DNA from: Hyphomicrobiaceae bacterium
Lineage (GTDB): Bacteria > Pseudomonadota > Alphaproteobacteria > Rhizobiales > Devosiaceae
Direction of reading: 5' to 3'
Assembly (NCBI GenBank): GCA_020638095.1
Contig: JACKJF010000003.1
Span: 1,470,184 to 1,534,183 of the forward strand
DNA length: 64,000 nt
Every line of letters starts with the position of its first letter. Position 1 is the first letter of the stretch. The notes below the pieces were generated by a model that was not told where the DNA came from, did not search any database, and saw nothing but the letters and a program-made list of their open reading frames with translations. The translations under genes were made by a program, and so were the position numbers. Positions 1 to 8,517 of this stretch are shown piece after piece.

Positions 1-3000
1 GGCCACGCAGATCGAATTCTGGCCGGCGTTCCCGATGGCATGCAGCCTTTCGTTCTGGCCGAGCGGGTCGAGCAGCGCCTCAAGTCTGACCCGTCGGCGA
101 AAACGGCACTGGTCTTTGTGGCGCGCGACGGCGACCGCATGCTGCGCGTGCTTGAGACATTGTCGGCCCTTCTGCCGGGCCATCCGGTCCTGTCATTTCC
201 GGCATGGGACTGCCTGCCATATGACCGCCTGTCACCCAACCTCGTGACGACGTCGGCACGCATGACCTGCCTCGCAACGCTGGCCCGGCCGGAGACGCGC
301 GGCGCGATCGTGGTCACCGCAACCAGCGCCTTGCTGCAGAAAGTCGTTCCGCCAGGGACCATGCGCAAGATGGCGTTTTCCGCTCAGGCCGGCAATGTGG
401 TCGAAAGCGAAGCCCTGATCATGTGGGCCCAGGCCAACGGCTATCTGCGTGTGCCCACGGTGCGCGAGTCCGGCGAGTTCGCCGTGCGCGGCGGCCTGAT
501 CGACCTTTTTCCGGCGGGGTTCGACCAGCCGATCCGTTTCGACTTTTTCGGCGCGGTGCTCGAAACGGTGCGCACCTTCGATCCCGACAGCCAGCGCACC
601 ACTGGCAATCTTCCGACCGTCGAACTGCTGCCCATGGGCGAGGTCGTGATCAACGAGGAAAGTGTCCGCACCTTTCGCCGCAACTACACGGCAGCGTTCG
701 GGGGAAACACTGTCGATGATCCGCTCTATGCGGCGATCAGCGCTGGCCAGCATTATCCGGGTGCAGAACACTGGCTGCCCTTTTTCTATGGCGATCTTAA
801 CTTGCTCTCCGACTATACCGGTCAGGCGGAGTTCGTTTTTGACGATCAATGCGCGCTGGCGCTCGATGAGCGGCGGGAATCCATTCGCGACTATTATGCC
901 GCGCGGCTGGAAGCGAGGGACGCGAAGGCCACCAGCGCCGTCAAATACAATCCCGTCGCCCCTGAACGCCTCTACGACGTCGAAACGCCGCTCTACGACC
1001 TCACGGGCGAAGGCGCCGCGATCCAATTGTCGCCGTTCGTTCCAACCGAGTCGGGCGCGCGGGTCGACGACCGCAAGGGCGCGGTTGCGCCAAGTTTTGC
1101 TGCCGAAAGACAGGCCGCCGACACCAATCTCTTCGAAGCGGTCATCGGACGCATCGGCGCGGCCCACAAGGCCGGGCAGAAGGTCGTCATTACCTGCTGG
1201 TCCGAAGGCACGCGTGAACGGATGGGGCAGGTTCTGGCCGATCACGGCCTCAAGAAGCTTCGCAGTGCCGAAAACTGGCGCGACGCGCTTGCCGGTCCAG
1301 CCGGTTCAGCCGCGCTCATCGTGCTCGAACTCGAAACCGGCTTTCAAAGCCCCGATCTCTTCGTTCTGACCGAGCAGGATATTGTTGGCGAGCGTCTGAT
1401 CCGCAATCGCCGCAAACGCAAGGCTTCTGATGCCCTGACCGAGGCGTCGAGCCTTTCAGCGGGCGACCTCGTCGTTCACATCGACCATGGCATCGGCCGC
1501 TTCGTCGGCCTCAAGGCCATCGAGGCGGCTGGCGTGCCGCATGATTGCGTCGAAATCGAATATGCGCGCGGTGACAAGCTCTATCTGCCGGTCGAGAACA
1601 TTGAACTTCTGTCGCGCTACGGCGAAGCCGAATCCGAGGCTTTGCTCGACCGGTTGGGCGGTGCGGCCTGGCAGGCTAAGAAATCCAAGCTCAAACAGCG
1701 CATCCGCGACATGGCCGAGCAACTCATCAAGGTTGCCGCCGCCCGCGCCATGTCGTCGAGCGAACCCATTCAGCCCCAGACCGGGCTTTACGACGAGTTT
1801 GCCACACGTTTCCCTTACGAGGAAACCGAAGACCAGTTGAACGCGATCGACGCAGTATTCGACGATTTGTCCTCGGGCCGCGTCATGGATCGCCTGATCT
1901 GTGGCGACGTCGGTTTCGGCAAGACGGAAGTTGCCCTTCGCGCGGCCTTTGCTGTGGCGATGACCGGCAAGCAGGTCGCGGTGGTCGTACCGACCACGCT
2001 TCTGGCGCGTCAGCACTTTCGCACATTCAGGGAACGCTTTACCGGTCTGCCGGTCAACGTTGCCCAGGCTTCGCGCCTGGTCGGGACCGCCGATTTGAAG
2101 AAAACCCGCGACGGACTGGAAGACGGTTCGGTCGATATCGTGATCGGCACGCACGCACTATTGGCCAAGTCGATCAAGTTCCGCGATCTTGGTTTGCTCA
2201 TTGTTGACGAGGAGCAGCATTTCGGCGTGTCCCACAAAGAGCGGTTGAAGGAACTGCGCCACGACGTCCATGTTCTGACGCTGACCGCAACGCCCATTCC
2301 GCGCACGCTGCAACTGGCTCTGACCGGGGTTCGCGACCTGTCGCTGCTCGCCACGCCGCCTGTTGACCGCCTTGCCATCCGCACCTTCATCGCCCCGTTC
2401 GACCCACTGTCGATCCGCGAAGCGCTGCTGCGCGAAAAGTTTCGCGGCGGTCAGGCCTTCTTCGTCGTGCCGCGCATCAAGGATCAGCCGCGCATCGGCG
2501 AATTCCTGGCCGAGCACGTGCCGGAAGTCAGCTACGTCATCGCCAACGGCCAGATGCCGCCGGGGCAGCTCGATGACATCATGAACGCCTTCTACGACGG
2601 CAAGTTCGACGTTCTGGTTTCGACCACCATCGTTGAATCTGGGCTCGATATCCCGAACGCCAATACCATGATTGTCTATCGTGCCGACATGTATGGACTT
2701 GCCCAGCTCTATCAGATCCGTGGCCGCATAGGCCGCTCCAAGACCCGCGCCTACGCGCTCTTCACCACGCCGCCCGACCAGCGCCTGACCGAGACTGCCG
2801 AGCGCCGCCTGCAGGTGCTGCAGTCACTCGAAAGCCTTGGTGCCGGCTTCCAGCTCGCCTCCCACGACCTCGACATTCGCGGGGCCGGCAACCTGCTTGG
2901 CGAAGAACAGTCCGGTCACATCCGTGAGGTCGGCTACGAACTCTATCAGTCGATGCTCGAAGAGGCGGTCGCCTCGCTGCGTGCCGGCCAGACTGCGCTC

Positions 3001-3480
3001 GAACAGGAAGCCGGCGAATGGTCGCCGCAGATTTCGCTCGGCATTCCGGTCATGATCCCCGAGCACTATGTGCCTGATCTTCAGTTGCGCATGCAGCTCT
3101 ATCGGCGCCTCGGCGACCTTGGCGAGACGAGCGAGGTGGAAGCTCTCGGCGCCGAAATGATCGACCGCTTCGGCCCGCTGCCCGATGAGGTTGAAGCCCT
3201 GCTCAAGACGATCGTCGTTAAGACGCTTTGCCGCCGCGCCAATGTCGAAAAGATCGACGCCGGTCCGAAGGGCGCCGTCATCACGCTCAGGAACAACGAA
3301 TTTGCCGATCCGCAAGCCCTGGTGCGGCTCGTCGCCGATCCGGCCTCCGGCGTCTCGCTCAAGCCCGATCAGCGCCTCGTTTTCTCCCGTAGCTGGCCGG
3401 CGCCCGATGACCGGCTGAAAGGTGCGGCGACCATTCTGTTGCGCCTCGCACGGCTAGCCGAGGCCGTGCCCGCCGGATGA
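1..3480 (+). CDS. mfd: Transcription-repair coupling factor Mfd (5' end outside window)
   Basis: Mfd displaces RNA polymerase stalled at DNA damage and recruits UvrA for nucleotide excision repair. The frame is open from base 1, and the residues before the first ATG (position 40) look like Mfd N-terminus (LAGVPDG), so the true start lies upstream; 1159 residues are visible. Counted from position 40, the protein shows a UvrB-like N-terminal part, the CarD-like polymerase-interaction domain near residues 475-535 (GDLVVHIDHGIGRF), Walker A GDVGFGKTEVA near 620, the DEEQ box near 725, LTATPIPRTLQ near 747, motif VI QIRGRIGRS near 893 and a C-terminal TRCF domain after about 1000. Length and motif order are normal and no frameshift is seen. 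A 117-bp gap separates it from the next gene, so it is probably transcribed from its own upstream promoter. Confidence 0.97.
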   Translation, partial: GHADRILAGVPDGMQPFVLAERVEQRLKSDPSAKTALVFVARDGDRMLRVLETLSALLPGHPVLSFPAWDCLPYDRLSPNLVTTSARMTCLATLARPETRGAIVVTATSALLQKVVPPGTMRKMAFSAQAGNVVESEALIMWAQANGYLRVPTVRESGEFAVRGGLIDLFPAGFDQPIRFDFFGAVLETVRTFDPDSQRTTGNLPTVELLPMGEVVINEESVRTFRRNYTAAFGGNTVDDPLYAAISAGQHYPGAEHWLPFFYGDLNLLSDYTGQAEFVFDDQCALALDERRESIRDYYAARLEARDAKATSAVKYNPVAPERLYDVETPLYDLTGEGAAIQLSPFVPTESGARVDDRKGAVAPSFAAERQAADTNLFEAVIGRIGAAHKAGQKVVITCWSEGTRERMGQVLADHGLKKLRSAENWRDALAGPAGSAALIVLELETGFQSPDLFVLTEQDIVGERLIRNRRKRKASDALTEASSLSAGDLVVHIDHGIGRFVGLKAIEAAGVPHDCVEIEYARGDKLYLPVENIELLSRYGEAESEALLDRLGGAAWQAKKSKLKQRIRDMAEQLIKVAAARAMSSSEPIQPQTGLYDEFATRFPYEETEDQLNAIDAVFDDLSSGRVMDRLICGDVGFGKTEVALRAAFAVAMTGKQVAVVVPTTLLARQHFRTFRERFTGLPVNVAQASRLVGTADLKKTRDGLEDGSVDIVIGTHALLAKSIKFRDLGLLIVDEEQHFGVSHKERLKELRHDVHVLTLTATPIPRTLQLALTGVRDLSLLATPPVDRLAIRTFIAPFDPLSIREALLREKFRGGQAFFVVPRIKDQPRIGEFLAEHVPEVSYVIANGQMPPGQLDDIMNAFYDGKFDVLVSTTIVESGLDIPNANTMIVYRADMYGLAQLYQIRGRIGRSKTRAYALFTTPPDQRLTETAERRLQVLQSLESLGAGFQLASHDLDIRGAGNLLGEEQSGHIREVGYELYQSMLEEAVASLRAGQTALEQEAGEWSPQISLGIPVMIPEHYVPDLQLRMQLYRRLGDLGETSEVEALGAEMIDRFGPLPDEVEALLKTIVVKTLCRRANVEKIDAGPKGAVITLRNNEFADPQALVRLVADPASGVSLKPDQRLVFSRSWPAPDDRLKGAATILLRLARLAEAVPAG

Positions 3481-3597
3481 CCGATTTACCACACTCTGCG
3501 ACAATAAATTGGATTGCCCATTTGGTCATGTTATTGCCTGATTTGACCCTTTCAAGGGCCGCTCAAGGCGGGGTTGGATTCTGACTGCGGGTGAGAA

Positions 3598-4305
3598 ATG
3601 ACGTTTAAGCAAATCGCACTTTCTGCGCTGATGGTGCTCGGCATGTCGGCCGGAGCTTTTGCGCAAGATGCAAATGCCAACGCGAATGGCGACGCCGCCG
3701 CGAACGCCGCTGAGCCGCAGCTTGTTCCCCACGCGAAGCCTGAAGACAATTGGCTGAAGGTCTGTGAAACGCTCGACAGCGGTGACAAGGCCTGCATCAT
3801 GCGCCAGGTCATCGTTCGCAATAACCAGTTTTACGGCTCGTTCCTTTTGCGCGACGATCCGGGGCAGGAAAGCCGGCTCCTGGCCATCGCCGCCGTGCCG
3901 CTCGGCGTGTTGCTGCCGTTTGGCCTGACCTGGCAGATCGACGGCGCGCAGCCGATCCGCGTGCCCTTCATGCTGTGCGACCCGCAGTCATGTTCGACCC
4001 AGCTCGTGATCAACGAAGCCTACGTCAACAGCCTGAAGAAGGGCGCGGTACTCAAACTGACCGCCAAGAACCGGCAGAACCAGGATTTCGTCGTCGAGAT
4101 CAACCTTGCCGGTTTCACCTCGGTCTATGACAGCGACCAGTCGCTGTCCTACGAGGACTTCAACCGTCAGCAGACCGGTGAAACTGCCCTTGAGCAGATG
4201 CTGCAGGACCGCGCCGAACAGCTGCGCCAGGAACTCGGCGTCCAGGGCGATAGCACGACCGCCGATCCCAACGCGACGACCGACAACACGGCCGGGTCCA
4301 ACTGA
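3598..4305 (+). CDS. Invasion-associated locus B (IalB) family periplasmic protein
   Basis: A 235-residue secreted protein of the IalB family, named after a Bartonella protein linked to erythrocyte invasion but widespread in free-living Hyphomicrobiales, where its role is unclear. Residues 1-22 form a signal peptide (positive MTFKQ, hydrophobic core, cleavage after AFA-Q). An Asn/Ala-rich linker follows, then the IalB core with DNWLKVCETLDSGDKACIMR, a second cysteine pair around LCDPQSCSTQ, and a charged Asp/Thr/Asn-rich tail. The four cysteines suggest disulfides in the periplasm. The gene stands alone on the plus strand after mfd, and a hairpin lies between it and the convergent glycosyltransferase gene. 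Confidence 0.85.
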   Translation: MTFKQIALSALMVLGMSAGAFAQDANANANGDAAANAAEPQLVPHAKPEDNWLKVCETLDSGDKACIMRQVIVRNNQFYGSFLLRDDPGQESRLLAIAAVPLGVLLPFGLTWQIDGAQPIRVPFMLCDPQSCSTQLVINEAYVNSLKKGAVLKLTAKNRQNQDFVVEINLAGFTSVYDSDQSLSYEDFNRQQTGETALEQMLQDRAEQLRQELGVQGDSTTADPNATTDNTAGSN

Positions 4306-4334
4306 TCAAAGACTGAATGAAGAGGTTGATCGCG

Positions 4335-4356
4335 GGTGGCGGCAATTGTCGCCACC
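4335..4356. terminator. Possible bidirectional hairpin between convergent genes
   Basis: A 7-bp perfect stem (GGTGGCG / CGCCACC) with an 8-base loop lies between the ends of the convergent ialB-like and glycosyltransferase genes. No T-run follows on either strand, so it is a weak candidate terminator or a transcript-end stabiliser. Confidence 0.35.
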
Positions 4357-4397
4357 GCTATTGACCCGTCACGGCCTGGGTGTCGCCCCAAAAAGCC

Positions 4398-5702
4398 CTA
4401 TTGCGAATAGAGCGTCGCAGCCGGCTCTTCTTCGCCGGGCAGGGGGTCTTCGATCGGTAATATGCGGTTGATGATCTTGATGGCGTTGGCGGGCCCGTCT
4501 TCCTTGGCGAGCTTTTGTGCCAATGCCTGTGCGGCGCGACGATAGCTTGGATTGTTTTCAAGATCGATCAGGCGGCTTGCCAGAAGGTCCGCCGTCAGCT
4601 TCTTGATTTTGACCGGCTCCGGGCCGCATCCGAGGTCGAAAACTCGCTTGCCCCAGAAGGGCTGGTCGACGGTCTGCGGCACCACCAGGGTCGGCAGACC
4701 CGCATGCAGACCCGCTGAGGTTGTTCCTGCACCTCCATGGTGGACAACTGCGGAGACATGCTCGAAGAGCCTGTCGTGCGGTGCGTTTTCGACCGGAAAG
4801 ACCGTATCCGGCAATTCATCGATATTGATGCCGCCCCAGCCCCTGCCGACAATGGCGCGGCCGCCCCATTTGTTGAGGGCGTCCGTCAGGATCTTGGTGT
4901 TGCGCTCCGCACCGAACGGCATCGAACCATATCCGATATAGACCGGCTTCTTGCCGGCATCGAGAAACGCCCTGAGCTCTGCGGAAGGCGTCCAGCTGCT
5001 CCGGTCCTGAAGCTGCCAGTATCCGGTCACGTAGGTCTTGTTGTGCCAGTCGGCCGGTTTGGCTGAAACATGCGGCGAATAGGCATAGAGCGTGGGCAGG
5101 TGCCGCCCCTGGGAATCCTTGAAGAACCCGCCTTTGGCGCGGCTCTTGAGCCCGAGCAACTTGCGCCTCAGCCGGTTGCGCGGAAAATCGTAATAGGCCT
5201 GCTGCAGCGCCGTCACCACGTGGCTGATGCGGTTGAAGGTGCGCCCGAAATCCGGTCCGTCATAAGCACAGAACGGAAACTCGGCCGTCATGTCGAGCGG
5301 CTGCAGCGCCATCATCACGGCGGGGATGCCGAGCGCCTCGGCATAGTCGATGCCAAAGCTGACATTCATGTTCATCAACAGGATGTCGGCCTTCTGTACC
5401 TCGCGCCAGCTCCGCCACCCCGCCTCCTCGACGATCTGCTGGCCGCGCTGAAGCAGCGTACCCGCATTGGCGAGCAAGGATTCGCTCATCGCGCGCTCGA
5501 AATCGGCTTCCCTCAGAAAGCTCTCGATTGACCCGCCAATGTTGAAATATTCGATCCCGTTGTTTTCGACGAAATTCTTGAATTCTTCGGTCGCCCCGAA
5601 ATTGACCGCGAATCCCTCGGCCTTCATGCGCACGGCCAACGCCAGATAGGGCTGCACATCGCCACGCGTTCCCAATGTCAGAAACGAAACTCTTCGCTGC
5701 AT
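4398..5702 (-). CDS. UGT-type glycosyltransferase (family 1, COG1819-like)
   Basis: A 434-residue nucleotide-sugar glycosyltransferase resembling bacterial macrolide/sterol glucosyltransferases. The N-terminus VSFLTLGTRGDVQPYLALA is the typical acceptor-domain start, and the C-terminal donor site carries HHGGAGTTSAGLHAGLPTLV and PQTVDQPFWGKRV, the PSPG-like nucleotide-sugar signature. I chose the ATG at 5702 because AAGGCGG lies just upstream. A GTG nine codons earlier has no Shine-Dalgarno sequence. There is no signal peptide, so it acts in the cytoplasm. It lies 203 bp downstream of the oxidoreductase on the same strand, so the two could share a transcript. Donor and acceptor cannot be told from sequence; a glycolipid, sterol-like or small-molecule acceptor is possible. 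Confidence 0.85.
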   Translation of the reverse strand: MQRRVSFLTLGTRGDVQPYLALAVRMKAEGFAVNFGATEEFKNFVENNGIEYFNIGGSIESFLREADFERAMSESLLANAGTLLQRGQQIVEEAGWRSWREVQKADILLMNMNVSFGIDYAEALGIPAVMMALQPLDMTAEFPFCAYDGPDFGRTFNRISHVVTALQQAYYDFPRNRLRRKLLGLKSRAKGGFFKDSQGRHLPTLYAYSPHVSAKPADWHNKTYVTGYWQLQDRSSWTPSAELRAFLDAGKKPVYIGYGSMPFGAERNTKILTDALNKWGGRAIVGRGWGGINIDELPDTVFPVENAPHDRLFEHVSAVVHHGGAGTTSAGLHAGLPTLVVPQTVDQPFWGKRVFDLGCGPEPVKIKKLTADLLASRLIDLENNPSYRRAAQALAQKLAKEDGPANAIKIINRILPIEDPLPGEEEPAATLYSQ

Positions 5703-5905
5703 GAATGCCGCCTTATGCCGCGCTGCCACTTGCCCGGAACTGCCACCCCCCGGTGAGCGCGTTCACGCACCGAGCCCTATAAGCCAACGCTCCGCTTGCT
5801 TGCGGATGTTCAAATTCGCAAAAATCCGGGTGGGATTGAGATAATGAACTGCGCGCCGTGTTTCAAGCAGGAAACGGACTGCGCACAGCCGGCGCCGGTC
5901 GCCGC

Positions 5906-7000
5906 CTAGTCCAGATAGCCTTCTTTGAGGTCCGCACGCATCGGCGCAGGCCGATCGCACCGGCTTGTCACGCTGACATATCCCTTGCGCGCCGTCGCGT
6001 CGTCGATCGCATGCATCACGTCGAGCACATGGTAGGCAAGTTCACCCGAGCAGCGGTGTGGCCGGCCGGTGCGGGTTGCCGCCGCCAGATCGGTTGGACC
6101 GAGCCCCCGCATGTTGCCGAGATAGGGATGCGTGATGGGCACCTCGCGCCAGTCCGCGCCGCCTTCCGCAATCATGACGGGTCCCTTGAAGAAATTGGGG
6201 TCTGGCACGCTGATGCTGCCGTCTGTGCCATGAATCTCGATATTGTGGTTGGTGTGCTTCCAGATATCGAAACTCAGCACCATCGTGATGACCGCGCCGC
6301 TTTCGAAGCGGAGGAGGGCGGTTGAGTGAGTGTCGACTTCCACGGGAAGAACCTGGCCATTGGCCATTTCGCTCGTCGCAATGCGTGCATCGGCCTTGCG
6401 TGTGTTCATCGAGGTCACTTCGGCGACCGGACCGAGAAGATTGACAAGTGTTGTGATGTAATAGGGACCCATGTCGAATACCGGGCCGCCGCCTTTGAGG
6501 TAGTAGAAGCCGGGATTGGGATGCCAGCGCTCATGGCCGGGCGTCGCAAAGAACGCGGTGCCGCTCACGGGCCGCCCGATCGCGCCGTCGTCGATCAGCT
6601 TGCGCACAGTCTGGTGCCCGCCGCCCAGAAACGTATCGGGCGCGCAACCGACCCGAAGGCCCTTCGAGCGCGCCAGGGCCAGAACCTCAAGCCCGTCTTC
6701 CCGGGTCACCGCGAACGGTTTTTCGCAGTGCGCGTGTTTGCCGGCGTTCAGAATCTGCCGGTTCACCTCGGCATGGGTCTGCGGCAGCGTCAGGTTGACC
6801 ACCACTTCGATATCGTCACGCGCAAGAAGGGCATCGACGCTGAGTGCGTCGACACCGTTCTTCTCGGCCTTGGCCCGGGCCGCATCCATGTTTATGTCGG
6901 CGCAGGCGACCACATTCATGTCATGAAGCTGTTTGATCGCATCGAAATAGGCCTGCGAAATGTTTCCGCAGCCGATGATCCCGGCTTTGATCGCGTCCAT
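5906..7000 (-). CDS. Gfo/Idh/MocA family NAD(P)-dependent oxidoreductase
   Basis: A 364-residue dehydrogenase of the glucose-fructose oxidoreductase / inositol dehydrogenase / MocA family. The Rossmann fold starts at the N-terminus (AGIIGCGNISQAYFDA, a GxGxxS variant), and HCEKPFAVT near residue 95 is the family EKP motif that contributes to cofactor and substrate binding. The C-terminal half has the expected alpha/beta sheet domain with GPYYITTLVNLLGP. A strong GGGAGGA lies just before the ATG. It is transcribed divergently from the LacI-family gene, with a perfect palindrome in between, so it is probably controlled by that regulator. The likely substrate is a sugar, inositol or sugar acid, but this is not fixed by the sequence. 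Confidence 0.9.
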   Translation of the reverse strand: MDAIKAGIIGCGNISQAYFDAIKQLHDMNVVACADINMDAARAKAEKNGVDALSVDALLARDDIEVVVNLTLPQTHAEVNRQILNAGKHAHCEKPFAVTREDGLEVLALARSKGLRVGCAPDTFLGGGHQTVRKLIDDGAIGRPVSGTAFFATPGHERWHPNPGFYYLKGGGPVFDMGPYYITTLVNLLGPVAEVTSMNTRKADARIATSEMANGQVLPVEVDTHSTALLRFESGAVITMVLSFDIWKHTNHNIEIHGTDGSISVPDPNFFKGPVMIAEGGADWREVPITHPYLGNMRGLGPTDLAAATRTGRPHRCSGELAYHVLDVMHAIDDATARKGYVSVTSRCDRPAPMRADLKEGYLD

Positions 7001-7071
7001 TCTCTTCCTCCCGGCCGAAACGCTCGGCGATTTTTCCGCCTTTTAGCATGCTCCAGCTTTGGGCGGAATGG

Positions 7072-7093
7072 TTTTGAGGCACGTGCCTCAAAA
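7072..7093. promoter_or_regulatory. Perfect 22-bp palindrome, candidate LacI-type operator
   Basis: Both arms of the 22-bp site read TTTTGAGGCAC without a mismatch, and the centre is CG, as is usual for LacI/GalR operators. It sits 72 bp before the oxidoreductase start and 68 bp before the LacI-family start, in the divergent promoter region. Confidence 0.65.
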
Positions 7094-7160
7094 TCTGATG
7101 CAAGGCTGTTCGCATTCCGGGATCAATGATTGTATAGAAGGCCGGGAAGGGCTGGGAGCG

Positions 7161-8192
7161 ATGCGGGCAAAAGACGGCGCCAAACGTGCGCCTACCGAAA
7201 GTGACGTGGCGAGGTTGGCCGGCGTTAGCCAGTCTGCCGTTTCGCGCGCCTACACTCCCGGCGCGAGTGTCGCCGAATCGACTCGCGAAAAGATCCTGAA
7301 GGCGGCGCGCGAACTCGGCTATCACCCCAACATGATGGCGCGGACGCTCGCGACCAATCGCTCCAACATCGTTGCGCTGGCCATTTCCTACCTCGACAAT
7401 CCCTTCTACGCGCAGGTCGTGCGCGAGCTTTCGGAAAAACTGAGAGAAACCGGCCGTCACATTCTGTTGTTCACGACTTCCCCCGACGGCAAGGCCGATC
7501 CAGCCCTCGAAGACGTCCTGTCCTACAAGGTCGATGCCCTAATCCTCACCGCAACCACCGCCAGCCACGAACTCGCTGTTCAATGTCAGGCTGCCGGCGT
7601 GCCGATCGTTCAGATCAACCGGGAATCGAAACTGCCGGGCATTTCGATCGTTCGCGGCCCCAACGAACTGGCCGCGACCAAGATCGCAGAATTTCTCCAC
7701 GCCGGCGGCCATCTTCGCTACGCATTCATCGGCGGCACCGTCGAATCAGGAACCTCGAAGGTTCGCGAAAACGCCTTCGTCGGCCGCCTGCGCGAACTCG
7801 GGGTCAAGGATGTGTTGGTTGCTCATGGCGACTACACGTTCGAGGGTGCGGCAATTGTCACCCGGCAGCTGCTTTCCATGGCTGAGCCGCCGGACGCCAT
7901 TTTCTGCGCCTCCGACTATATGGCTTTCGCGACGCTCGACGTTGCCAAGCGCGAATTCAACCTCAAGGTGCCGGACGATCTTTCCGTCATCGGTTTTGAC
8001 AACGTGCCGGCGGCGAGCCGGTTTGCCTGGGATCTGACGACCTATTCCCAGCCGGCCGGGCTTCTGGTCGACGCAGCAATCGACATCATCGATTCAATGA
8101 TTGCCCGTCCGGGCCGCAGGGCCCAGCGCCGCGAGGTGCAGGGCGAACTCATCCTGCGGGGCTCGGCGAAGCGCCCGCCCGCAAGCGCTTGA
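7161..8192 (+). CDS. LacI/GalR-family transcriptional regulator (PckR-like by position)
   Basis: A 343-residue DNA-binding regulator. The N-terminal helix-turn-helix TESDVARLAGVSQSAVSRAY lies at residues 12-31, followed by the hinge helix (GYHPNMMARTLATNRS) and a periplasmic-binding-protein-like sensor domain with PDAIFCASDYMAFA and PDDLSVIGFDNVPAA near the C-terminus. The start at 7161 is preceded by GGGAG and begins right before the HTH; longer in-frame versions add 34 residues without family resemblance. It is divergent from the Gfo/Idh/MocA gene and directly upstream of pckA. A LacI-family regulator of pckA called PckR is known in Sinorhizobium meliloti, so the same role is plausible here. 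Palindromes with central CG lie on both sides of the gene. Ligand unknown. Confidence 0.88.
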   Translation: MRAKDGAKRAPTESDVARLAGVSQSAVSRAYTPGASVAESTREKILKAARELGYHPNMMARTLATNRSNIVALAISYLDNPFYAQVVRELSEKLRETGRHILLFTTSPDGKADPALEDVLSYKVDALILTATTASHELAVQCQAAGVPIVQINRESKLPGISIVRGPNELAATKIAEFLHAGGHLRYAFIGGTVESGTSKVRENAFVGRLRELGVKDVLVAHGDYTFEGAAIVTRQLLSMAEPPDAIFCASDYMAFATLDVAKREFNLKVPDDLSVIGFDNVPAASRFAWDLTTYSQPAGLLVDAAIDIIDSMIARPGRRAQRREVQGELILRGSAKRPPASA

Positions 8193-8243
8193 CGCTCGGA
8201 CAGCCCCGGTCTTAACCAAAATGCGACTTTTGCCGATTTACTG

Positions 8244-8284
8244 TTGCATACGCATGCAAAATGAAATATTGCATGCGTATGCAA
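8244..8284. promoter_or_regulatory. Paired CG-centred near-palindromes upstream of pckA
   Basis: Two 16-bp elements, TTGCATACGCATGCAA and TTGCATGCGTATGCAA, are exact reverse complements of each other and are separated by 9 bp. Each is itself a near-palindrome with CG at the centre, the hallmark of LacI-family operators. They lie in the 325-bp gap between the LacI-family gene and pckA, so they are candidate binding sites for that regulator. Confidence 0.65.
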
Positions 8285-8378
8285 GGCAGCGCGGGTTGCC
8301 ATCGCACAACGAAATCCCCGGTGGAGCGCAAATATGATGAGCACCCCTTCTTCAAAGGACGATTTGCGGTCCGCGACA

Positions 8379-8392
8379 TGCATGCGCATGCA
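8379..8392. promoter_or_regulatory. Third palindrome upstream of pckA
   Basis: TGCATGCGCATGCA is a perfect 14-bp palindrome matching the core of the paired elements about 95 bp upstream. It lies 125 bp before the pckA start. The remaining sequence of this 325-bp gap shows no other gene or clear hairpin. Confidence 0.55.
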
Positions 8393-8517
8393 ACGATTGC
8401 TGATGCTGCGGCGATCTTGGTCCTGCGATCGATATTCCATCGCGCCGCTGACCTGACGGGCACCGGCGCATCTGAACCAGAACCATCTCCCAAGAAATTC
8501 CATCCAAAGGTCCGAAG

